A stretch of 5,003 nucleotides of DNA. It comes from Prolixibacteraceae bacterium. GTDB taxonomy: Bacteria > Bacteroidota > Bacteroidia > Bacteroidales > Prolixibacteraceae. Positions 1 through 5,003 of the stretch are shown here, one piece after another. The notes under the pieces were generated by a model. It saw only the letters and a program-made list of their open reading frames with translations. It did no database searches and was not told where the DNA came from. Location: contig JAFGGF010000269.1 in NCBI GenBank assembly GCA_016930735.1, positions 1 through 5,003 on the forward strand, written 5' to 3'. Numbering within the stretch: position 1 is the stretch's first letter; each line of letters opens with the position of its first letter. The position numbers were made by a program, and so were the translations under genes.

Positions 1-86
1 AAATTAAACACATCCTCAATTCGTTTTAATTCGTCAAAAGCATAAATTTATAATTAATATTAAAAGTTATTACTCCAGCCAATTGT

Positions 87-632
87 ATGAAAATAATTAA
101 AAGCGATAAAACCGGAAGGAATATTCATTCGCCCTTTATATACAGGCTAATAGCCAACGTGTTATTTGCCCCCTATCCGTTTTATGCATTTTCTGAAATA
201 AATTTAATGGCAAAAGAAAAAAATGAACAACTTAATTTACAAATGTTGTTCAGGTTAGTCAATCATTTTCAATTCGATGATGTGCTGATTGTTGGATTCA
301 CCGATAAAATAACAGAAAAAGTTTGCATACTGGCAAAATCAGATTTAAATATTTCTGTAGGTGATAAAATTACTTCAGAAAAACAAAAGCCTTCGGAAGA
401 AAAATATTCAAGATTAGTAATTATTAATGATAGAAAATGCTTTATTCCTGATATTTTTCCTGAAGTCCATGAGGTTTGGCTTTGGAATAATCTGAATGAT
501 AAAGTAACAAGGGAAGACTTCAGGCTGATAAAAACAATAAATGAGGTTCAGATAACGATCGAGTTAAATCAACTTGGAATAGCTATATTTAACAGGAATT
601 TTGAAAAACAGAATTATGTAATAAAACATTAG
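87..632 (+). CDS. Short, degenerate class I SAM-methyltransferase-like protein (hypothetical)
   Basis: This is a 181-residue protein without a signal peptide or membrane segment, so probably cytoplasmic. An N-terminal HSPFIY motif (residues 14-19) and a C-terminal block (154-181, with ITIELNQLGIAIF and a K-Q-N-Y-V-I-K tail) match what I recall of a Bacteroidota family of SAM-dependent methyltransferases, which carry HSPF near the start and end in a 'tIDL..lGIvFF...kqhF' strand. Residues 53-85 (MLFRLVNHFQFDDVLIVGF and on) align with the helix and first strand before SAM motif I. However, the glycine-rich E-x-G-x-x-x-G loop is reduced to VGFTDK, and the GAGS-containing segment expected before it is missing. 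It is shorter than the usual 210-260 residues, so catalysis is doubtful. Hand-counted G+C over 121-480 is only about 30%, lower than the next gene. The ATG at 87 places HSPF where expected. The ABC ATPase gene follows 36 bases later. Confidence 0.7.
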   Translation: MKIIKSDKTGRNIHSPFIYRLIANVLFAPYPFYAFSEINLMAKEKNEQLNLQMLFRLVNHFQFDDVLIVGFTDKITEKVCILAKSDLNISVGDKITSEKQKPSEEKYSRLVIINDRKCFIPDIFPEVHEVWLWNNLNDKVTREDFRLIKTINEVQITIELNQLGIAIFNRNFEKQNYVIKH

Positions 633-668
633 TTTTGTTTACTTATAAGAATATTAAAATAAATTTCC

Positions 669-1367
669 ATGGAAAGTATTATACATTTGGAATCAATCGT
701 AAAAAACTATAAAGTCGGTACACAGATTGTCCGTGCATTACGCTCCGTTTCAATCGACATTCATAAAGGTGAGTATGTGGCAATCATGGGCGCATCAGGT
801 TCCGGCAAATCCACTTTAATGAATATTATTGGGTGCCTCGATACTCCTACCAGCGGCACTTATGTCCTTAACGGAAAGGATGTAAGTCGTTTATCGGATG
901 ATGACCTGGCTGATATCAGGAACAATGAAATTGGTTTTATTTTCCAGACATTCAACCTGTTACCCCGAAGCACAGCCCTTGACAACGTTACTTTACCTTT
1001 GGTTTATGCAGGGATAAGGAAACATGAAAGGATAAAACAGGCAGAAGCAACGCTGGCAGATGTTGGGCTCGAAGACAGGATGACTCACCGCCCTAATGAA
1101 CTTTCAGGTGGGCAGCGTCAGCGTGTTGCCATCGCCCGTGCACTTGTAAACAAACCGTCTATCCTCCTGGCAGACGAACCTACTGGTAACCTCGATTCGG
1201 TAATTTCGGAAGAAATTATGAAACTATTTGCCGATATTCATAAAAAAGGAAATACCCTGTTAATGGTTACACACGAAGAGGATATTGCAAGACATGCCCA
1301 CCGGATCATCCGGTTAAAAGACGGAGAGGTTGAAAGTGATAAAATCAATCCAAACCCGATTTACTAA
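669..1367 (+). CDS. ABC transporter ATP-binding protein, LolD/MacB-type
   Basis: This 232-residue protein is a complete nucleotide-binding subunit that should hydrolyse ATP at the inner face of the cytoplasmic membrane. All motifs are intact: Walker A GASGSGKST (41-49), Q-loop Q93 in FQTFNLLPR, signature LSGGQ (145-149) followed by RQRVAIARAL, Walker B ILLADE (165-170) with catalytic E170, D-loop NLD (174-176) and H-loop H202. The GCLDTPTSG, NLLPR and DEPTGNLDS wording is typical of the LolD/MacB/FtsE group, which energises mechanotransmission, lipoprotein release or macrolide-type efflux rather than solute import. The length is normal for the family. No permease gene lies in the window, so the partner and substrate are unknown. 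It follows the methyltransferase-like gene by 36 bases and ends 3 bases before the adenosyltransferase gene, so it is probably co-transcribed with both. The ATG at 669 has an A/T-rich leader without a Shine-Dalgarno sequence. Confidence 0.95.
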   Translation: MESIIHLESIVKNYKVGTQIVRALRSVSIDIHKGEYVAIMGASGSGKSTLMNIIGCLDTPTSGTYVLNGKDVSRLSDDDLADIRNNEIGFIFQTFNLLPRSTALDNVTLPLVYAGIRKHERIKQAEATLADVGLEDRMTHRPNELSGGQRQRVAIARALVNKPSILLADEPTGNLDSVISEEIMKLFADIHKKGNTLLMVTHEEDIARHAHRIIRLKDGEVESDKINPNPIY

Positions 1368-1370
1368 TTT

Positions 1371-1931
1371 ATGGGTGATCAGTTTAAAATATACACCAAA
1401 ACCGGCGATGACGGAACTACAGGACTTTTTGGAGGCTCAAGGATAAAAAAGGATGATATCAGGCTTGAAGCCTACGGAACACTTGATGAATTAAATTCTT
1501 ACATAGGATTGATCCGTTCATTTGACCTGGAAGATTATGTTATTCAGCTCCTTATTATGATTCAGGAAAACATGTTTTCACTCAGTGCAATCCTTGCATC
1601 CGATAATAAAGGAAAACAAATTACTGTTGACATGGGATGTTCTGAAGAAGATACATTAAAACTGGAAAAAGCGATTGACCTTTTTGAAAAAGACCTGCCT
1701 GAATTAAAAAACTTTATACTTCCCGGGGGAAATCAACTGGCAGCGCACTGCCACATTGCCAGGACTGTATGCCGGAGGGCTGAACGTAGGATTATTCAAA
1801 TAAAAGAGGCTATTGACCTGCCTGACAACAGTTTAAAATTCATTAACCGCCTATCGGATTTTCTTTTTGTACTGGCAAGAAAAATAACTCACGACAACAA
1901 CGAAAAAGAAACTTTTTGGATTTCCAAATAA
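1371..1931 (+). CDS. ATP:cob(I)alamin adenosyltransferase, PduO type
   Basis: This 186-residue cytoplasmic enzyme transfers the 5'-deoxyadenosyl group of ATP to cob(I)alamin, giving adenosylcobalamin, the cofactor of enzymes such as methylmalonyl-CoA mutase. The PduO family hallmarks are present: the N-terminal ATP-binding loop YTKTGDDGTTGLFGG (8-22), the YGTLDELN helix (35-42), FILPGG (115-120), the RTVCRRAERR helix (131-140) and NRLSDFLFVLAR (159-170), ending in the usual F-W pair (182-183). By comparison with the studied PduO enzymes, D39 and R131 are probably the conserved salt-bridge pair, F115 the corrin-facing phenylalanine and R135 an ATP-site arginine. The length is typical and no key residue is missing. 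The start, ATG at 1371, is 3 bases after the ABC ATPase stop, implying translational or transcriptional coupling. There is no room for a cobalamin riboswitch directly upstream. No cobalamin-dependent enzyme lies in the window. The symbol could be pduO or cobO; I leave it blank because the paralogue naming is unclear. Confidence 0.95.
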   Translation: MGDQFKIYTKTGDDGTTGLFGGSRIKKDDIRLEAYGTLDELNSYIGLIRSFDLEDYVIQLLIMIQENMFSLSAILASDNKGKQITVDMGCSEEDTLKLEKAIDLFEKDLPELKNFILPGGNQLAAHCHIARTVCRRAERRIIQIKEAIDLPDNSLKFINRLSDFLFVLARKITHDNNEKETFWISK

Positions 1932-2016
1932 ATTCCTGAAAAAATCTTGTTTATTAGAATATTTTTTTCATATTCGCGAAAATTTTAGAGCGTTTAACTT
2001 CGATATATTTCTGACT
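1932..2016 (+). promoter_or_regulatory. Candidate promoter/leader region of the DUF2795 gene
   Basis: This 85-base gap is the longest on the + strand side and very AT-rich, so it may hold a promoter for the DUF2795 gene. A TTG (1947-1949) and CATATTCG (1969-1976) are a weak match, at plausible spacing, to the Bacteroidota TTTG / TAnnTTTG promoter pattern. TATATTTC (2004-2011) is a better match but would start transcription almost at the ATG. An 8-base palindrome TTCGCGAA (1973-1980) overlaps the first candidate. No strong terminator for the adenosyltransferase gene was found, so read-through from upstream is also possible. Confidence 0.25.
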
Positions 2017-2238
2017 ATGTATTGGACATTAGAGTTAGCATCAAAATTAGAAGATGCCCCCTGGCCGGCAACTAAAGACGAATTGATTGACTATGGGATT
2101 CGTTCAGGTGCCCCGCTGGAAGTCATCGAAAATCTTCAGGAAATTGAAGACGAAGGTGAAGTTTATGAGAGTATTGAAGACATCTGGCCCGATTATCCGA
2201 GCAAAGATGATTTCTTCTTTAATGAAGATGAATACTAA
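2017..2238 (+). CDS. Small acidic DUF2795 protein
   Basis: This 73-residue protein begins MYWTLELASKLEDAPWPATK, which I recognise as the strongly conserved start of the Bacteroidota DUF2795 proteins. The function is unknown. It is very acidic: 22 Asp/Glu against 4 Lys/Arg. The first two thirds (KDELIDYGIRSGAPLEVIENL, split around 20-40) read as helices around a conserved turn. The C-terminus (62-73) is a tail of alternating acidic and aromatic residues ending EDEY. There is no cysteine, signal peptide or membrane segment, so it is probably a soluble cytoplasmic protein or a nucleic-acid mimic or partner; that last idea is inference only. It lies 85 bases after the adenosyltransferase gene, so it may have its own promoter, and is followed 20 bases later by a strong terminator hairpin. 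The ATG at 2017 fits the family start exactly. Confidence 0.92.
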   Translation: MYWTLELASKLEDAPWPATKDELIDYGIRSGAPLEVIENLQEIEDEGEVYESIEDIWPDYPSKDDFFFNEDEY

Positions 2239-2258
2239 AAATAAACAGTATAAATTGG

Positions 2259-2293
2259 AAAGCTCTGGTGAATACCAGGGCTTTTTTATTTTT
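2259..2293 (+). terminator. Rho-independent terminator after the DUF2795 gene
   Basis: An 11-bp stem (AAAGCTCTGGT at 2259-2269 with ACCAGGGCTTT at 2274-2284, one G-T wobble) closes a 4-base GAAT loop. It runs into a T-rich stretch (2282-2293, six Ts, one A, five Ts). It starts 20 bases after the DUF2795 stop, as expected for an intrinsic terminator on the + strand. On the - strand the wobble becomes a C-A mismatch and the sequence after the hairpin (CCAATTTA) has only a poor U-tract, so it probably works mainly in one direction. Its T-tract contains the stop codon of the convergent OstA-like gene. Confidence 0.85.
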
Positions 2294-3881
2294 CTCTCCT
2301 GAAGATATCGTCTTTTGAGACTGGCCGCAATTCTTCTTTCCAGATAAATCCTGACAATTTCCGGTCAGGCTCAACTATCTGGGGAATAGGCTTCAAGGTT
2401 CCTTCCGGATTTGATATCAGTGCAATCTTATTGATTTTACCATCTTTAAACCTGATCGAAATTTTACTGCTTTCAGCACGGTTTAATCCAATCAGTTCTT
2501 CCGGTTTTGATCCCTCAACTTTTACTTCACCTTCTTCAGTTAATTCCTCATTATCAATTTCTTCGGGTGCTGTCTCATCTTCTTTGCTTTCCTCTCGCGC
2601 ATAATACAAGGTTTGCCCGTTCCCGTCGACATCAATTTTGAACAGTTCATTATCTCTGATATACCCGATCATATTTTTCCCCTTGATCTGATCATACATG
2701 ATCGAATCATGTTTGCTTATAATAAATGCATTATTAATAAGCCTGACTTCATCAGCTTTTTCTGCATTCGATTTCATCTCAATATAATCGGCCAGCAACT
2801 GCCGTTCTTCCGACCACAAAATCGGATCTGTGTACAATTGTACAACTGAGTCTTTTGAAAAATAACAAAGTGAATCACAAAGCCCCTGAATATCAACTCT
2901 CCAAAACCTTACACCCCAGTATGCCTTTACAATTTTTTCGTTGTCAACTGTATCCGGGACCATTCTTAGCGTATCGGCATGCAGGTATAAAGAATCTCCT
3001 TCTGAATACAGGATCAGTATTGCCGAATCGGTAACCACTGCAGTTTTTGAAATATCATTGTAATTAGCTGTTTCTCCAAAAACAACCATCCGGTTTTTGA
3101 GGTCATAAATTTCAACATCACCTGTTGCATAGCCTTCCCCTGTTTCCTTATAATATTCAACGATGTTTCCTTTTAATTGTTGATTATCGTTAAAAACCAC
3201 GGGATCTTTTGTTAAAAAGGCATGGCCGGTTTGCGAATCATACCAACCGTCTTTTGCATACAAAATATTTGAACTGTCACGGATTGTTGTCGGGCTTTCA
3301 ATAAAAATCCTGCCGGTTTCAACATTATAAGCCATTGTGTCGCTGTACAACTCATAATCTTCGCCTTCACCTTTAACATCCTTATAGAAATAAGCCATAT
3401 CCTGATCAACAAAAAAACGGCCGATAACACTTGTTAAAACATTGGTACTGTCGACAATCTTTCCATTATCATCATAATAGCCAACTTTGGTTTTCAGGTT
3501 GTAATCCAGTGTGTCCGAGTAAAGTGTTGCCTTATCTGTTTGCAGCCTGACATTCCCGAATGATCGCGCAAGGCTCCTGTTGCCGTTATAATTTACCTGG
3601 TGAGCATATAAATGAATTGAATCACCCTGGTTAATATGTACATTACCGAAGGCATCCACCTCGTTTGTATTGGTATAGAAATAGGCACTATCGCAATACA
3701 TAAGCGCATCATTATGTTTTAAAATTACATCGCCGATAAGACGCTGGGCATTGGCTATAATTTTCTCATTATATACTCCTTCTTCGGCATCAACAATATC
3801 AATCCGTTTTTTCTCCTGGCTATATGAATATAGTGAGGACAAAACCAAAAAAAATAATATTGCCTTTTTCCCGTAATCCAA
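2286..3881 (-). CDS. OstA-like exported protein (LptA/LptD N-domain-like), non-ATG start
   Basis: This is a 531-residue periplasmic protein, probably involved in outer-membrane or lipopolysaccharide assembly. A hydrophobic stretch (residues 7-20, AILFFLVLSSLYSY) preceded by lysines forms a signal peptide, with likely cleavage near S21/Q22. Residues about 40-310 are made of repeated short units of the form LY-x-D-x-x-x-Y-N-x-x-T-x-x-G (for example near 60, 91, 120, 178, 207 and 236), the stacked beta-strand pattern of the OstA/LptA jellyroll. An acidic linker (430-462, 16 Asp/Glu in 33 residues) leads to a conserved end, FKDGKINKI and LSGFIWKEELRPVSKDDIF. No LptD-type C-terminal beta-barrel is present. 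The frame has no ATG before residue 61. I use TTG at 3881; ATT at 3899 would add MKNHKF and is the other candidate. It lies 30 bases after the MoxR gene, very likely in the same operon. Confidence 0.88.
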   Translation of the reverse strand: MDYGKKAILFFLVLSSLYSYSQEKKRIDIVDAEEGVYNEKIIANAQRLIGDVILKHNDALMYCDSAYFYTNTNEVDAFGNVHINQGDSIHLYAHQVNYNGNRSLARSFGNVRLQTDKATLYSDTLDYNLKTKVGYYDDNGKIVDSTNVLTSVIGRFFVDQDMAYFYKDVKGEGEDYELYSDTMAYNVETGRIFIESPTTIRDSSNILYAKDGWYDSQTGHAFLTKDPVVFNDNQQLKGNIVEYYKETGEGYATGDVEIYDLKNRMVVFGETANYNDISKTAVVTDSAILILYSEGDSLYLHADTLRMVPDTVDNEKIVKAYWGVRFWRVDIQGLCDSLCYFSKDSVVQLYTDPILWSEERQLLADYIEMKSNAEKADEVRLINNAFIISKHDSIMYDQIKGKNMIGYIRDNELFKIDVDGNGQTLYYAREESKEDETAPEEIDNEELTEEGEVKVEGSKPEELIGLNRAESSKISIRFKDGKINKIALISNPEGTLKPIPQIVEPDRKLSGFIWKEELRPVSKDDIFRREK

Positions 3882-3911
3882 AAATTTATGGTTTTTAATA
3901 TGCTAGTTTAT

Positions 3912-4874
3912 TTACATCAACTTTGCGATTATCTCGTCAATATGGATATTTTCAGCTTCAGCTTTATAATTTTTAATGATCCTGTGCCTCAGAATGGAAT
4001 ATGCCACAGCTTTCACATCATCAATATCGGGTGAATATTTTCCTTTTAATGCAGCATTGGTTTTGGCACCTAAAATCAGGTACTGTGATGCCCTGGGTCC
4101 TGCCCCCCACTTCAGGTAATCGTTTGAAATCTCAGGTGCATGTTCGGTTCCCGGACGGGTTTTGGCAGCCAGTTTAACTGCATATTGCATTACATTGTCG
4201 TTCACCGGTATACGGCGGATCAACTCCTGAAAAAATTTGATCTCTTCACCACTAATAACTGTCTGATGTTCAACCTCCATTGTTGAAGTTGTATTTTTCA
4301 CAATGGTTAATTCGTCTTCAAATTTCGGATAATCAAGCCAGATAGAAAACATAAAACGGTCTAACTGGGCTTCGGGCAGCGGGTAGGTACCTTCCTGTTC
4401 AATCGGGTTTTGAGTGGCTAAAACAAAAAACGGTTTATCCAGTTCAAAGTGCTGGCCTGCTGCTGTAACAGCCCTTTCCTGCATCGCTTCCAAAAGTGCC
4501 GACTGAGTTTTCGGAGGTGTACGGTTAATTTCGTCGGCAAGGATAATATTGGCAAATAAAGGGCCTTTTACAAACCTGAACTGCCTTTCTTTATCCAAAA
4601 TTTCCGTCCCGATAATATCTGATGGCATCAGGTCGGGAGTAAACTGAATCCGGTTATATTTTAAACCAAGCACTTTTGAAATGGTTGTTACCAGCAATGT
4701 TTTTGCAAGTCCGGGAACACCAATGAGCAAACAATGCCCCCTACTAAACAATGACGTAAGTACTTGTGTTATAATTTCATCCTGTCCATATATCGATTTT
4801 TTAATTTCAGATTTTAATTCCTCGTATTTCCCCTTTAATGCGTCAAGCGCCTCAACATCGTTCTTGTATTTCAT
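3912..4874 (-). CDS. MoxR-type AAA+ ATPase
   Basis: This 320-residue cytoplasmic AAA+ protein belongs to the MoxR group, chaperone-like ATPases that remodel or mature partner proteins, often von Willebrand factor A domain proteins. Motifs in order: Walker A GVPGLAKT (52-59); the MoxR-typical QFTPDLMPSDIIG (77-89); Walker B IILADE (110-115) followed by INRTPPKTQSALLEAMQE; sensor 1 in LATQNP (152-157); arginine finger region LPEAQLDRF (166-174); and sensor 2 GPRAS (259-263) in the helical lid. The length is typical and all catalytic residues are present. The usual neighbours (DUF58, BatA/BatB, VWA proteins) are not seen. Instead it lies between a SurA/PpiC-like isomerase gene (45 bases upstream) and the OstA-like gene (30 bases downstream), suggesting a role linked to envelope biogenesis. 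The start is ATG at 4874, with no Shine-Dalgarno sequence. Confidence 0.95.
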   Translation of the reverse strand: MKYKNDVEALDALKGKYEELKSEIKKSIYGQDEIITQVLTSLFSRGHCLLIGVPGLAKTLLVTTISKVLGLKYNRIQFTPDLMPSDIIGTEILDKERQFRFVKGPLFANIILADEINRTPPKTQSALLEAMQERAVTAAGQHFELDKPFFVLATQNPIEQEGTYPLPEAQLDRFMFSIWLDYPKFEDELTIVKNTTSTMEVEHQTVISGEEIKFFQELIRRIPVNDNVMQYAVKLAAKTRPGTEHAPEISNDYLKWGAGPRASQYLILGAKTNAALKGKYSPDIDDVKAVAYSILRHRIIKNYKAEAENIHIDEIIAKLM

Positions 4875-4919
4875 CCGGTTAATTATCTGATTATTAATAG
4901 TTATTTATAATTTGAATTT

Positions 4920-5003
4920 CTATTTTATCCAGTTGTCAAAATTAAAATTGCAGTTTGCATACGTAGCATCAATCCTGATAAAAGTATTGTCCTGGTGTTT
5001 CCT
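4920..5003 (-). CDS. Probable SurA/PpiC-like peptidyl-prolyl isomerase, C-terminal end only
   Basis: This open frame enters from the right edge and ends at TAG (4920-4922), giving 27 residues that begin RKHQDNTFIRID and end NFDNWIK. The pattern T-[FY]-[IV]-R-I-[DN]-x-x-[YW]-x-x-C-x-F-x-x-x-x-W-[IV]-K matches, from memory, the C-terminus of the periplasmic parvulin-type isomerases that lie beside OstA-like genes in Bacteroidota. No parvulin domain is in view, so the call rests on this tail and on context. The family protein would be an exported chaperone for outer-membrane proteins. The stop is 45 bases before the MoxR start, on the same strand, and no terminator is visible between them, so the genes are probably co-transcribed. 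Confidence 0.6.
   Translation of the reverse strand, partial: RKHQDNTFIRIDATYANCNFNFDNWIK

Noticed and set aside
1..45. Open frame entering from the left on the + strand (14 codons to TAA at 43-45), as a possible end of an upstream gene.
   Set aside because: Too short to recognise, with no family signature; the opposite strand is equally open, so neither can be supported.
1..47. Opposite-strand frame reading AFDELKRIEDVFN toward the left edge, which looks coding-like.
   Set aside because: It is preceded directly by a TAA and has no ATG, GTG or TTG start in frame; the nearby ATG reads only five codons before a stop.
23..50. Possible promoter for the first gene, with TAAATTTA at 43-50 resembling the Bacteroidota TAnnTTTG element.
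   Set aside because: There is no TTTG at the expected upstream distance, and such near matches are common in AT-rich DNA.
1368..1370. Cobalamin riboswitch before the adenosyltransferase gene.
   Set aside because: The gap to the preceding gene is 3 bases, and no B12-box-like sequence was noticed in the upstream leaders.
1938..1969. AT-only hairpin (GAAAAAA with TTTTTTC) as terminator of the adenosyltransferase gene.
   Set aside because: The stem is weak and interrupted, the loop is long, and no T-tract follows it.
2087..2302. Alternative + strand frame of 71 codons overlapping the DUF2795 gene.
   Set aside because: It lies in another frame of a well-conserved gene and runs through the terminator hairpin; it has no recognisable family features.
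2613..2849. A 78-codon + strand frame opposite the OstA-like gene.
   Set aside because: It is antisense to conserved coding sequence, with no leader or family signature.
3212..3430. A 72-codon - strand frame inside the OstA-like gene.
   Set aside because: It is a shifted frame of the jellyroll repeats, with no sign of independent translation.
4681..4890. A 69-codon + strand frame opposite the start of the MoxR gene.
   Set aside because: It is antisense to the Walker A region of a clear MoxR protein, so its openness is explained by the real gene.
1..5003. CRISPR arrays, tRNA or rRNA genes, insertion sequences, phage or defence genes.
   Set aside because: No spaced repeats, cloverleaf arms, transposase motifs or terminal inverted repeats were seen; nearly all of the window is housekeeping-type coding sequence.

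Overview
The window looks like an ordinary chromosomal stretch from a member of the Bacteroidota, probably Bacteroidales or a close relative. Four things point there: the DNA is fairly AT-rich; the starts have A/T-rich leaders with no convincing Shine-Dalgarno sequence; there is a near-canonical small acidic DUF2795 protein; and a SurA-like isomerase, a MoxR ATPase and an OstA-like protein sit together. No tRNA, rRNA, CRISPR array, insertion sequence or prophage gene was seen.

Left half, + strand (87-2238). The genes are: a short, degenerate-looking relative of the Bacteroidota class I SAM methyltransferases; an ABC transporter ATPase of the LolD/MacB type without its permease; a PduO-type ATP:cob(I)alamin adenosyltransferase starting 3 bases after the ATPase; and, after an 85-base gap, a 73-residue acidic DUF2795 protein. 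The first three are tightly spaced and are probably co-transcribed. A strong hairpin plus T-tract closes this side at 2259-2293.

Right half, - strand, read from 5003 down to 2286. The genes are: the last 27 codons of a probable SurA/PpiC-like peptidyl-prolyl isomerase; a complete MoxR-type AAA+ ATPase; and an OstA-like (LptA/LptD N-domain-like) exported protein with no ATG start. Spacings of 45 and 30 bases suggest one operon. Two of its products (isomerase and OstA-like protein) belong to envelope or outer-membrane biogenesis; MoxR ATPases act as chaperone-like remodelling factors.

The two halves converge at about 2286, where the stop codon of the OstA-like gene lies inside the T-tract of the + strand terminator. 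I see no strong evidence for a wholly new system. The points most worth a second look are the decayed methyltransferase fold, the orphan ATPase coupled to cobalamin adenosylation, the moxR gene inside an outer-membrane-assembly cluster, the missing ATG of the OstA-like gene, and the overlapping convergent ends.
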